Below, piece by piece: positions 1 through 8,419 of a stretch of 51,845 bases of DNA. The notes beneath the pieces are model-generated. The model saw only the letters and a program-made list of their open reading frames with translations. It did not search any database and was not told the origin of the DNA. Each line of letters starts with the position of its first letter. The stretch's first letter is position 1. A program made the position numbers and the translations under genes. Source of the DNA: an uncultured Bacteroidota bacterium (GTDB lineage Bacteria; Bacteroidota; Bacteroidia; Flavobacteriales; Flavobacteriaceae); contig CACEGG010000002.1 in the NCBI GenBank assembly GCA_902559035.1, forward strand, positions 1 to 51,845, read 5' to 3'.

Positions 1-272
1 TTTATTTAAAAACATAGAAATATTTAAAGATGTACTTTGTGTAAATCCTCTCAATTTCTAAACATACTCTAATATAACTCAACTCTATATCTAAACTCTT
101 AACCAAAAGAAGAAAGGATAGAACTGAATTTTGTGTAATAATGTGTATTACTAATAATAAATATGTGATAAAATGTCAAAAGTGATTTTTGTAGAATTTA
201 ATGTTATAATCACTTAAAATTGTTTGTGGTATGAGTATATGGTTTTGTGTAGATAGTGTTTAAAATATTGAT
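1..272. other. AT-rich window edge without a recognised gene
   Basis: This stretch is very AT-rich and I see no convincing reading frame in it. It holds one inverted repeat, with arms aagtgatt (180-187) and aatcactt (208-215) separated by 20 bases. It lies downstream of the minus-strand gene that ends at 273, so the hairpin could act as a weak transcription end. No T-tract makes it a clear terminator. Confidence 0.4.
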
Positions 273-620
273 TTAGAAACATTGATACACATTTATGTTG
301 TCAATTTTAGTTTCATAATCTCTATTTATTCTCTGTTCTCTTACTTTACCTTTCTTATAAATTGAGTAGATGTAGTTATTTTTTAAAATGGAATCAGTTC
401 TAATTGATCTAAAACCTTTCTCATATAATATGTAACTAATTCTCCTATAACCATAACCCTCAACTTCTTTCAATCTCTTAACCTCATCATATAATTTTTG
501 TTGATAATCTGTATAGTGTGAAGTTTTGGTAAGTTTTGATGTTTTTATAGAAATAGTAAAGTCTAATATTAAAGAATTATATTTATTATTATTGTGAGAA
601 TTTAATTTAGAAACCTCCAT
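273..620 (-). CDS. Hypothetical protein, 115 aa, basic C-terminal half
   Basis: I do not recognise this protein. The frame is open from a TTG at 653, which overlaps the upstream stop, but the first ATG is at 620 and I use that. The C-terminal half (KLYDEVKRLKEVEGYGYRRI onward) is rich in Lys, Arg and Tyr. Its pattern of a helix, a glycine turn, an ILYEKGF segment and a closing basic helix resembles the DNA-binding tail of serine recombinases. That is only a resemblance, because no catalytic domain is present. It follows the SRPBCC gene on the same strand. It could be a small DNA-binding protein, a degenerate recombinase fragment or a spurious frame. Confidence 0.45.
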   Translation of the reverse strand: MEVSKLNSHNNNKYNSLILDFTISIKTSKLTKTSHYTDYQQKLYDEVKRLKEVEGYGYRRISYILYEKGFRSIRTDSILKNNYIYSIYKKGKVREQRINRDYETKIDNINVYQCF

Positions 621-649
621 TTTGGAACACTCAGTTACGGTAGAATAAG

Positions 650-1153
650 TCAAGATTTAGAAAACCATGGATGCTTACCAAAGTGGTTTTTAGGAACTGG
701 TTCTTTATTAATCAAATACCAATTAATTCCTCCGGTTACTGAACGTAAATAATTTTCCAAATTAGGTTTAATGTAAGCTATAAATGGAAGCCAGGAAAAA
801 AATTTTGGCCAATTACTTAACAAATATGGAAAAACTGTAATGGTCAAAAAAACTGAATTATTAGTTGAACTTATTTTCCATGTCACCTTTGATTTTGGGC
901 CCCTCTTTCTCCCAATTAAAAGGGAATACCCTACTTGATTGTCCCAATTTGTAAATTCTCTAAAGTATGTTAATCCATTTAGGTATATAAGCACATCTTT
1001 TGAACCTTCCCCATTCCACTCAATTATTTCATTTTTTTTACAATACGGATGAACGTAATTTAAATTTCCTGGTTTAGAAATTATTTTCCATAACTCATCA
1101 ACTGATGCATCTATTTTTTTAGTGTATGACACTGACCTAAAATAGTTTATCAT
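650..1153 (-). CDS. SRPBCC family protein (polyketide cyclase/START-like fold)
   Basis: The 167-residue protein opens with YTKKIDASVDELWKIISKPGNLNYVHPYC, quoted here by its parts: a strand, the DELW helix and the PGNLNYVHP loop typical of SRPBCC/Polyketide_cyc2 proteins. A later TVFPYLLSNWPKFFSWLPF segment precedes the long C-terminal helix that closes the hydrophobic ligand pocket in this fold. The family binds hydrophobic ligands and the substrate here is unknown. Its ATG overlaps the stop of the upstream CocE-like gene by four bases (ATGA, 1150-1153), so the two are probably translationally coupled. No signal peptide is visible, so it should be cytoplasmic. Confidence 0.7.
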   Translation of the reverse strand: MINYFRSVSYTKKIDASVDELWKIISKPGNLNYVHPYCKKNEIIEWNGEGSKDVLIYLNGLTYFREFTNWDNQVGYSLLIGRKRGPKSKVTWKISSTNNSVFLTITVFPYLLSNWPKFFSWLPFIAYIKPNLENYLRSVTGGINWYLINKEPVPKNHFGKHPWFSKS

Positions 1154-2964
1154 TTAAAGGCTCTCTTTAAAGATTTATTTCCTCCAACGACAGGTAATTC
1201 CAAAGAACTAGCATTGATATCTACGGTTAACGTTGTGCCTGGTTTTGGATGTAATGTAAATTCAGAATCACTTGAAAAAATCATCAAGCCTATTTGTTGT
1301 CCTTTTTTTATAACTTGATCATCAGGTTCTAAATTAAAACTCATCTGATAAAATTTACCAGGGATTAAATCTTTGCTCTCTCTTAAAGATTTATAATTTT
1401 GAATATCTGCCCAACCTCGTGTGATTATATTGTCCGTAATTTTTGCATTCTTTTCTGAATTCCAAGGAAGTGAAACTAACCAAACAGAAAGATTTACTGC
1501 CTTTTTGCTGCTAGCTACTTTAATATTTAGGTTTGAAACCCCTGAAATATGAATATCTTCTTTTAGTATTGGGCTCAGAAAAAGTAATCTATTTTCAGAG
1601 AATTTTGCTTTAGCAAGAGTAGCTCCATCATAGTTAAAATCATCTATTAACGTTTCTAGTTTCTTTATTTTATTTTTTTTGAGAAGCAATACTCCTAACT
1701 CTGGTGCTCCAGGATGAAGGTGTAAAGAGACCAAAGAAGCGTCTGGGTTTGGATATGCTTCGTATGGTGTTGGATTTTGTTGAGAATCATTTTCTCTAAC
1801 TATCCAGGCTTTTGAGTCTTTTTCTACACCATTTTCTATTCCAAATAAGTAACGAGTAAACCATCTATTCATCATTGTAATTGGCGGAGGGCCTCCATGA
1901 CCATCTTGATGATAGTATATTTGAGTTGGTATTCCCATTTCTATTGCTTTTTTTGCAATTCGATAACTATGTTCTGGCATTACATTCCAATCATTAAATC
2001 CATGAGCCATCAATAATGCTGCTTTCATAGGTTTCATTTGGTTTAAATAATCTCTACCCTCCCAAAAATTATTATAATCTCCTGTTATTCTATCCATTCC
2101 GTTTATCATTTCAGTATCTCGAATCACTCTATTATTTCTGGGTCTATTTTCTTCTTTCCCACTATGAATGAAATCATATAAAACATCAATATCTTCACCC
2201 AAATATCCTCCAGGGGATCTAACTAATCCATTAGCTCTGTAATAATGATAATATGAGGTGTTTGGTGCAATTGGAATAATAGCCTCCAGCCCTTCTACTC
2301 CAGTTGTTGCTGCTGCTAAAGGAATAGTTCCATTGTAGGAAGTCCCAGTCATTCCAACTTTCCCGGTAGACCAGAAAGCTACTTCTTCGTTAGAACCTTC
2401 TCTTGTAGTATATCCTTTTGCTCTTCCATTTAACCAATCTATTACAGCCTTTGGAGCCAAAGATTCATTTTTACCGCCCACTGTTGGAGCTCCATCAGAC
2501 AAACCTGTTCCAGGTGATGATGAGTGAACGACTACATAGCCCCTTGGAACCCATGTTCTTATTTGCGAATTTGATATTATTGGACGTTTACCTCTTCTAA
2601 TTACCTCCACATGTTTTCTTGCTTTTGGCTGTTCGCCAAGCTCATGTTTTACATCCCAAAATAAGCCAGTTGCAAGTCCCGCAGTTCCAGCATAATATGG
2701 GCTAGACTCATATACTACTGGAAGTTTTAATCCATCTTCTGTTTGAAGAGGACGAGTAACACCAACGTGCATTCGATCCTTTTTACCATCACCATCAGAA
2801 TCAAAAGAAGTTTCAACCCAAAGATCATGACGTATCCATTTAGCTTCATCTTTAAAAGATTCAACTATTTGGGCTTCTCCATTTTTAAAAAATGGAACAG
2901 CTTTGTCCTGAGCGTTAACTGTAATTAATAGAATTAAAGGCAGGAAGTAGGTTAATTTTTTCAT
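1150..2964 (-). CDS. Secreted CocE/NonD (X-Pro dipeptidyl-peptidase S15-like) hydrolase
   Basis: The 604-aa protein starts with a signal peptide (MKKLTYFLPLILLITVNAQ). The serine-hydrolase nucleophile motif GTSYNG places the catalytic serine near residue 209, and HGFNDWNV and DGHGGPP look like the Asp and His regions. A C-terminal jelly-roll domain (from about residue 420) ends with the family-typical stretches SLPWN, GWADIQ and PGKFYQMSFNLEPDDQVIKKG. This architecture matches the CocE/NonD and PepX family, whose members cleave Xaa-Pro dipeptides or acyl esters. Export suggests peptide degradation in the periplasm or outside the cell. The exact substrate cannot be read from the sequence. Confidence 0.88.
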   Translation of the reverse strand: MKKLTYFLPLILLITVNAQDKAVPFFKNGEAQIVESFKDEAKWIRHDLWVETSFDSDGDGKKDRMHVGVTRPLQTEDGLKLPVVYESSPYYAGTAGLATGLFWDVKHELGEQPKARKHVEVIRRGKRPIISNSQIRTWVPRGYVVVHSSSPGTGLSDGAPTVGGKNESLAPKAVIDWLNGRAKGYTTREGSNEEVAFWSTGKVGMTGTSYNGTIPLAAATTGVEGLEAIIPIAPNTSYYHYYRANGLVRSPGGYLGEDIDVLYDFIHSGKEENRPRNNRVIRDTEMINGMDRITGDYNNFWEGRDYLNQMKPMKAALLMAHGFNDWNVMPEHSYRIAKKAIEMGIPTQIYYHQDGHGGPPPITMMNRWFTRYLFGIENGVEKDSKAWIVRENDSQQNPTPYEAYPNPDASLVSLHLHPGAPELGVLLLKKNKIKKLETLIDDFNYDGATLAKAKFSENRLLFLSPILKEDIHISGVSNLNIKVASSKKAVNLSVWLVSLPWNSEKNAKITDNIITRGWADIQNYKSLRESKDLIPGKFYQMSFNLEPDDQVIKKGQQIGLMIFSSDSEFTLHPKPGTTLTVDINASSLELPVVGGNKSLKRAFK

Positions 2965-3052
2965 AAATATTATTATTTAAATTATTCTTATTAAAAATAC
3001 AAAAGCAAATAGATTTGAAATATAAAACCAAGCATATAAACTATTTATTTAA

Positions 3053-3718
3053 CTAAAATAAAGATTCTCCGTTTTCATCACTTGTCAAAACATCTGACAT
3101 ATAATCTGTGAAAGGTCTAACCTTTTCTAGAGCATTTTCTAGTTTATTTATAAACTGTGGTTCACAAACTTCTTCATCCAAAAAACTAATTGAGAAAATA
3201 TATTGTTTTTTTCGGATCAAATCGATATCAGGATGATTTTTATCAAAATTTCTTGGAGCGGTTTTTAACTCACTACCCTCCAAGTTTCCCCAAACAGAAA
3301 AAAACTCTTTAGAACTTATAATATCTCTAAACTCTTTAGCGTCATACTCTAGTTCTTTTCTTATTCTTTTTAAATCATTAGGATTGGGGTCCCAAAACCC
3401 ACAAGCTAAAAAATTTTTTCCTGGGGATATGTGTAAATAGTATCCTCCTCTGTATAGAGGCTTAGTTCTATGCCAAGTAAGGCCAAAATGTGTCTTAAAA
3501 GGTGTTTTATCTTTAGAAAACCGAACGTCTCTATATATTCTAAAAAGTTTGAAACGATCTACATTATCAAATTCATTTAATCGATCTTTTAATTCTTCTC
3601 CAAAGGTTTTGATTTCTAATTCTAGCTCTTTGAATTTTGGTTTATTCTCTGCAAACCAATCACGATTATTATTTTTTTTTAATTTTTTAAAAAAACTTAC
3701 GGAACTTGATAACACCAT
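3053..3718 (-). CDS. DUF2461 (TIGR02453) family protein
   Basis: This 221-residue cytoplasmic protein matches the DUF2461 pattern throughout. It has an N-terminal LKKNNNRDWFAENKPKF motif, then FRIYRDVRFSKDKTPFKTH, then a GGYYLHISPGKNFLACGFWDP core. The family is common in Bacteroidota and its biochemical role is not established. It is often noted near hydrolases without a clear functional link. The gene follows the alpha/beta hydrolase at 3726-4649 on the same strand with a gap of only seven bases, so the two are probably cotranscribed. Nothing in it appears truncated. Confidence 0.88.
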   Translation of the reverse strand: MVLSSSVSFFKKLKKNNNRDWFAENKPKFKELELEIKTFGEELKDRLNEFDNVDRFKLFRIYRDVRFSKDKTPFKTHFGLTWHRTKPLYRGGYYLHISPGKNFLACGFWDPNPNDLKRIRKELEYDAKEFRDIISSKEFFSVWGNLEGSELKTAPRNFDKNHPDIDLIRKKQYIFSISFLDEEVCEPQFINKLENALEKVRPFTDYMSDVLTSDENGESLF

Positions 3719-3725
3719 ACACTAT

Positions 3726-4649
3726 TTAATTACTATCAATAAAATTATATAATAACTCTAAGCTTTCAAAAGGCCTCTCTTCCATTGGAATATGACCCGT
3801 TTTTTTCATAATATCAACTCTTGTAATAGGAATAAATTTTTCAAATAGAACAGCATTTTCAACAGGAATCCAAGCATCTTCATTTCCCCATAAAATTTGT
3901 GTAGGAGCAGTAATTAATAGCAATCGATCAGTATAATCTTTAGGTTTAAGTGCAGAACGATTAATAAAAGATTCTCTATTGTTTTCTCTCAAAATCATAT
4001 CGCGATAAGTGTCTATCTTGTTATCAGTGAGTTTACTTTTGTCATAATAAACTTCCTTCAGAGTGTTTTTAACAAAAAATCTAGGAGTAACGTATCTCAA
4101 AATGTCTTTAATAATTGGAGCTCTTGCTAATTTAAAAACAAGTGGACTATCATCATTTGTATTAGAAAATCCGCCTGGATTGAGAAGGCTTAATAATTTA
4201 ACCTTTTCTCTATGCTCAGAGGCATAATACCATGCTATTGCACCTCCCAAAGAATTTCCAGCCAAAATAAAATTTTCAACTCCAAGAGATTCGGTAAAAG
4301 AATTTAGAAAATTTGAGTAGTCAGGAATATAGTATTTATTTTTTGGATGAGGGCCAGTTAGCCCGTATGCTGGTAAATCCAAACGCACTACTCTATATTT
4401 TTTTTTGAGTTCATTTGTCCATTTATCCCATGTGTGTAAAGAAGCTCCTGTTCCATGAATAAGAAGAATAACTTCCCCTTCACCTTCATCTCTGTAGTGA
4501 ACGTTCATTCCGTCAATTTCAATAAATTTTGAGAATTGATTAGCATATGTCTTTTTTAACTCATTAAGTGGTATATCTGGTGAATAAAGAAATATCCCCA
4601 AAATAAATAACATAATAATTCCTACATATCGTTTTTTTATATGCTTCAT
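3726..4649 (-). CDS. Alpha/beta hydrolase, membrane-anchored or exported
   Basis: This 307-aa protein has an N-terminal hydrophobic segment (residues 8-22, GIIMLFILGIFLY), which is an anchor or uncleaved signal. The oxyanion-hole motif LLIHGTGAS (63-70) and the nucleophile elbow GNSLGG (131-136, Ser133) are clear. The acid is probably Asp in WGNEDAWIP and the base His in KTGHIPMEERP. These features define an alpha/beta hydrolase of the haloperoxidase/esterase type. The active site probably faces the periplasm. The substrate is not predictable. It heads a two-gene unit with the DUF2461 gene, and its promoter lies in the divergent 89-bp region shared with the fasciclin gene. Confidence 0.88.
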   Translation of the reverse strand: MKHIKKRYVGIIMLFILGIFLYSPDIPLNELKKTYANQFSKFIEIDGMNVHYRDEGEGEVILLIHGTGASLHTWDKWTNELKKKYRVVRLDLPAYGLTGPHPKNKYYIPDYSNFLNSFTESLGVENFILAGNSLGGAIAWYYASEHREKVKLLSLLNPGGFSNTNDDSPLVFKLARAPIIKDILRYVTPRFFVKNTLKEVYYDKSKLTDNKIDTYRDMILRENNRESFINRSALKPKDYTDRLLLITAPTQILWGNEDAWIPVENAVLFEKFIPITRVDIMKKTGHIPMEERPFESLELLYNFIDSN

Positions 4650-4738
4650 TTTAATATTTATATGTGTCTTTTAAATTAATAAAAAATTACTTGGCACATT
4701 GTTTGTATTTATTGAGTTGAATAAATAAAAAAAACTTA

Positions 4739-5710
4739 ATGATTAAAAATTTTAAACTTTTAACGGTATTATCTCTAGCGATATTCTTCCAATCGTGCTC
4801 TAAAAACGATAACGATGAATATGTGGTATACCCAAAAACAATTTATGAGCACGTGGCTACAAGTATGAACTATTCATATCTCGCCTATGCATTACAAAAA
4901 ACAGATTTAGCTGTAGTTTTAGATGGGGTTGAGGAATATACTTTATATGCTCCAAATAATATGGCTTTTGGTCGTTTTCTAATGGAAAATGGTTTTAGCA
5001 GCGTTGACGACGTACCAACTAAACTCCTAAGAAAAGTTTTATTAAATCACGTTATGGTTGATGGAATTGAATATCGAGATTTTAAGACTGGTTATTTTTC
5101 AACTGCAGCTCAATTTGTTAATGGGAGCCAGATGAGGAATTTATCAATTCACATTGAACAAGTCAATATGAGAGTTACCTTAAATGGAGAGTCAAGAATA
5201 ACTCAAGGTAATGTAAGGGCAACCAATGGTATAATTCATGTTGTAGACAAAGTCATCCCAATCCCATCAATAGTTACTTTTGCAAAAGCTGATACAGGAC
5301 TTACTAATTTACTTATCGCTTTAACAAGATCAGACTTAACAGCTGATTTTGCTTCAATATTGAGTACAAACCTAGGTACAGCTCCTGCTCCTTTCACTGT
5401 TTTTGCGCCCACTGATCAAGCATTTATTGATTTATTAGTTGAGCTTGGTGTTCAATCCCTTAGTGATATTGATGAGCCTACTTTAAAAGCAACTTTAACT
5501 TATCACGTTATTGGAGAAACAAACGCTAATTCAACTATGTTATCTGACAATTTAGAACTAAATACGTTAGGTGGCCCAATAACCGCAAATGTAACTGGCG
5601 GAGCTACGCTAACAGACGGTAATAATAGAGTTAGTAAAATCATTGCAGTCGACATTCAGGCTGATAATGGAGTAATTCATGTAATTGATAAAGTTATTTT
5701 ACCTAATTAA
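4739..5710 (+). CDS. Fasciclin (FAS1) domain lipoprotein, two tandem domains
   Basis: A lipoprotein signal ends at Cys20 (FFQSCS). Two FAS1 domains follow, at about residues 35-175 and 178-322. Each has the diagnostic features: YAPNNMAFGRF and FAPTDQAFIDLL in the H1 region, LLNHVMVDG and LTYHVIGET in the middle, and NGIIHVVDKVIPIP and NGVIHVIDKVILPN at the end. FAS1 domains mediate adhesion and are frequent in Bacteroidota cell-surface lipoproteins. The gene stands alone, is divergent from the hydrolase at 3726-4649, and is followed by a good terminator at 5737-5766. Confidence 0.93.
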   Translation: MIKNFKLLTVLSLAIFFQSCSKNDNDEYVVYPKTIYEHVATSMNYSYLAYALQKTDLAVVLDGVEEYTLYAPNNMAFGRFLMENGFSSVDDVPTKLLRKVLLNHVMVDGIEYRDFKTGYFSTAAQFVNGSQMRNLSIHIEQVNMRVTLNGESRITQGNVRATNGIIHVVDKVIPIPSIVTFAKADTGLTNLLIALTRSDLTADFASILSTNLGTAPAPFTVFAPTDQAFIDLLVELGVQSLSDIDEPTLKATLTYHVIGETNANSTMLSDNLELNTLGGPITANVTGGATLTDGNNRVSKIIAVDIQADNGVIHVIDKVILPN

Positions 5711-5736
5711 TAATTGTTTAATTATTAATTCCAAGG

Positions 5737-5766
5737 AGAGCCTCATGTTTACATGGGGCTCTTTTT
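5737..5766 (+). terminator. Rho-independent terminator after the fasciclin gene
   Basis: An 11-bp stem (agagcctcatg at 5737-5747 and catggggctct at 5752-5762, with one G-T pair) encloses the loop ttta. A T-rich run follows (ttttatttttatt). It begins 27 bp after the stop codon. Confidence 0.88.
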
Positions 5767-5770
5767 ATTT

Positions 5771-7225
5771 TTATTCATCAAATTCCTCCCAAAAATTTGT
5801 TGTAAACTCTTCAAGGTATTCAGGGAGTACTTGATTTTTTTCATCTAAATCATCAAATTCTTTAGAATTAATTGCCCTAGTTTTAAAAACCTGTAATTCA
5901 ATATTGTATTTAGATTTTATTGAAAGATTTAATTTAGCCGAAATCTGATTCTGCTTATTTCTACCTTTAACCACTTTGTTTTTTTCAATAATCTTGAATG
6001 GCCGATTTATTGAAGCTTTGTTTTCTTTAGTACTTTGAAAATAACTTAAATCGTATTTTTCATTATTAAGTTTAGAAAATCTCATTCTTCCTTTTTCTAA
6101 ATATTCTAAAAGTGAAATCCCAAGTAATTTAAATTTAGACAACGGTTTGACATTTTCATAGTCAAGACGTACAATAGCAAAATCTTCAGAATTGATATAC
6201 AATGTCGCTTTAAACTTATCTGATCTTAAAGGCAAACAGTTTATAACATACACTAAATCATTACCTAAATAGGATAATTCCGGATTTGAAAATTGATACC
6301 TTTTAGACTCTAGAATAAAATTTAAATCAGAATTTGAATTAGTAAAAGATTTAAAATATACATTTTGAATTCTTCCTTTCTGAAAATTTGAAAAATTTTC
6401 TTTTCTTTTAACTTCCTCGTTTTTCAATTTGTCTAACTGCTCTTGATCAGTGCTATCAATATCCCAAAGCCCATTGATAGTTAAATCAAAAGAAAAAGGA
6501 AGCCATCCTGATCTGATTTTAAAATATGAGGATGATTTTAAATTTTCCTTAAGAGAAGACTCTAGTTTTTTGCCAAGTGATTTTGATAAGTCGCTAGCAT
6601 TATCATCATTTGTTCTTCTTGACTTTATTAATTTAATTTTTGGAGTATCTAATTCATCGTTTACGTAATAATAGGACAAGCTTTCCAGTTCACTTCTACT
6701 TTCTTTGGGAAGGTTTTCTAATATGCTATCCATTACTTTAGCGTTCAAATCTTTAATAGAAGACTTAAATTTATTTAAAGTAAATTGTTCGCTAATTTGA
6801 TTGTAGTCTTGCCTGAAAAAAAGCTTGTTTTCATTTATTCCAGAATTATAATTGAGTTCTATGTTTTGCTTAACCTTTTCAATAATTTCAATAGAGGACA
6901 ATTCCTTATTTGTTACTACTACATTTTTTAATGTTATTGTTTCAGGCTTTAGACGGATTATAGTATCATTAAATGTGGTAATTGGAATTCGTTTTGTTTC
7001 ATATCCCATTGATGAAACAAACAAAGTGTCTTGAATTTTATATTGTTCAGGAACTAGCTCAAAATAACCCAATTCATTTGAGATGACCCCATTATTATTT
7101 GAAAAAAAAACAGTTGCAAAAGAAACAGGGTCTAAAGAGAGAGAATCAATTATTTTAATTTTTTTTGATTGAGCTGAGGCGCTTAAAACTCCTAAAAAAA
7201 AGATAATTATGTACCTGTATTTCAC
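5771..7225 (-). CDS. Exported protein with carboxypeptidase-regulatory-like domain
   Basis: The 484-residue protein has a signal peptide (MKYRYIIIFFLGVLSASAQ). A CarboxypepD_reg-like beta-sandwich covers about residues 22-95 (KIIDSLSLDPVSFATVFFSN, GVISNELGYFEL, DTLFVSSMGYETKRI). The rest resembles the non-barrel region of the DUF5686/CarboxypepD family: it contains a VVVTNKELSSIEIIEKVKQNI helix typical of these proteins and many Lys/Asn-rich strands. The known DUF5686 proteins continue into an outer-membrane barrel, which I do not see here. It is probably periplasmic or surface-exposed with unknown function. It is convergent with the fasciclin gene. Confidence 0.7.
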   Translation of the reverse strand: MKYRYIIIFFLGVLSASAQSKKIKIIDSLSLDPVSFATVFFSNNNGVISNELGYFELVPEQYKIQDTLFVSSMGYETKRIPITTFNDTIIRLKPETITLKNVVVTNKELSSIEIIEKVKQNIELNYNSGINENKLFFRQDYNQISEQFTLNKFKSSIKDLNAKVMDSILENLPKESRSELESLSYYYVNDELDTPKIKLIKSRRTNDDNASDLSKSLGKKLESSLKENLKSSSYFKIRSGWLPFSFDLTINGLWDIDSTDQEQLDKLKNEEVKRKENFSNFQKGRIQNVYFKSFTNSNSDLNFILESKRYQFSNPELSYLGNDLVYVINCLPLRSDKFKATLYINSEDFAIVRLDYENVKPLSKFKLLGISLLEYLEKGRMRFSKLNNEKYDLSYFQSTKENKASINRPFKIIEKNKVVKGRNKQNQISAKLNLSIKSKYNIELQVFKTRAINSKEFDDLDEKNQVLPEYLEEFTTNFWEEFDE

Positions 7226-7253
7226 CTTTTAAAATTAAAAAATTAAAGTTTAC

Positions 7254-7261
7254 TATCTTTA
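7254..7261 (+). promoter_or_regulatory. Putative -7 element TATCTTTA of the DUF1295 gene
   Basis: TATCTTTA fits the Bacteroidota -7 consensus TAnnTTTR and ends four bases before the ATG at 7266. Transcription would then begin at or near the A of the start codon, giving a leaderless mRNA. I see no clear TTTG -33 box, so the call is moderate. Confidence 0.5.
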
Positions 7262-7265
7262 GGAT

Positions 7266-8117
7266 ATGATAAAAAAATTAATTCATCTGATTATTTCCTT
7301 TTCAGCTTTTGGAATTTGTTTTTTATTAGCGTCATTAGCTGACTCTGAATTAAATTCAGAGACTTTTTCTTTAAAAGAGGTTATTGTTTATATATTTTCA
7401 ATACAATGGATTGTGTTTATTCCTGCTTATTTATTAAAATCTGAAAAATTTTATGACTTAACTGGAAGTTTTACTTATGTTTTTGCTGTAATATTAGTTC
7501 TATATAATTCAACTCAAAATATAGCTAACTTAATACTTGGTGGAGCGATTATTTTTTGGGCGGTAAGACTGGGTATTTTTCTTTTCTTCAGAATAAAAAA
7601 GGCTGGTGAAGACAAAAGGTTTAAAGAAATTAAGCTCTCTCCGACTAGATTTTTTATGGCGTGGTCTCTCCAAGGCATGTGGGTTTCAATTTGTAGTCTT
7701 TGTGCGTTAACTGCTCTTTCAAGCCAAACTGGAGTAGTAGAAAATGTCTTTCTTTTTATAGGGTTAATTATTTTTCTTTTTGGCTACACTCTTGAAATTA
7801 TCGCTGACAAACAAAAGACTAAATTTAGGTCAGTTGAAGAAAACAAAGATAAGTTTATAACCACTGGTTTATGGTCCAAATCAAGACATCCAAATTACCT
7901 AGGAGAAATTCTATTGTGGTTTGGAATTGCAGTAATGTCGATTTCATCCCTATCAGGCTATCAGTATCTGACTTTAATTTCACCTGTTTTTAGTTATGTT
8001 TTAATTTATTACGTAAGTGGCGTAAGGCTTCTTGAAGAGAGTGCGAAAAAAAAATGGGGGCACTTGGACTCTTATAAAGAATACGTTAAAAATACTCCTG
8101 TTTTATTTTTTAAATAA
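7266..8117 (+). CDS. DUF1295 domain membrane protein (steroid 5-alpha-reductase-like)
   Basis: The 283-aa protein has six to seven hydrophobic segments. The C-terminal motif LWSKSRHPNYLGEILLWFGIAV, then SAKKKWG and YKEYVKNTPVLFF, is the signature of DUF1295/ICMT-like membrane enzymes. The RHPNYLGE motif is part of the cofactor-binding region in this superfamily, whose members include NAD(P)H-dependent reductases and methyltransferases. The substrate is unknown. The CDGSH gene starts six bases after its stop codon, so the two form an operon. Confidence 0.88.
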   Translation: MIKKLIHLIISFSAFGICFLLASLADSELNSETFSLKEVIVYIFSIQWIVFIPAYLLKSEKFYDLTGSFTYVFAVILVLYNSTQNIANLILGGAIIFWAVRLGIFLFFRIKKAGEDKRFKEIKLSPTRFFMAWSLQGMWVSICSLCALTALSSQTGVVENVFLFIGLIIFLFGYTLEIIADKQKTKFRSVEENKDKFITTGLWSKSRHPNYLGEILLWFGIAVMSISSLSGYQYLTLISPVFSYVLIYYVSGVRLLEESAKKKWGHLDSYKEYVKNTPVLFFK

Positions 8118-8123
8118 AACTCA

Positions 8124-8300
8124 ATGAAAAAAGATAATCCAATTATTTTTAGAAAATCCAAAGGTCAGATTGTTGTTGAAGGAAGCGTTACCTTATTAAG
8201 TGAAGATGGAGAAAGAATAAAACACGGTAAAAGATTCACCCTATGTGGTTGTACCAAATCTGGTAATTTACCTTTTTGTGATGGTTCTCATAAAATTTAA
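8124..8300 (+). CDS. CDGSH iron-sulfur domain protein, 58 aa
   Basis: This short gene encodes 58 residues ending in CGCTKSGNLPFCDGSHKI. That fits the CDGSH signature exactly: C-x-C-x2-S-x3-P-x-C-D-G-S-H, in which three Cys and one His hold a [2Fe-2S] cluster. Single-motif bacterial CDGSH proteins of this size are known and act in redox or iron-sulfur transfer. The sequence is complete, with an upstream beta-strand region (FRKSKGQIVVEGSVTLLSEDG). It starts six bases after the DUF1295 gene, so the two may share a membrane redox task, though that link is an inference. Confidence 0.92.
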   Translation: MKKDNPIIFRKSKGQIVVEGSVTLLSEDGERIKHGKRFTLCGCTKSGNLPFCDGSHKI

Positions 8301-8419
8301 TCTACTATTTTTTGAACTACAAAGCTTCTATTGTTTTATTTGTCTAGATTGATCATTCTGATCTAAAAATTTCTAAAAGAAATTAGTATCTTGAGTAAAG
8401 AAATCAACAACAAATTATT

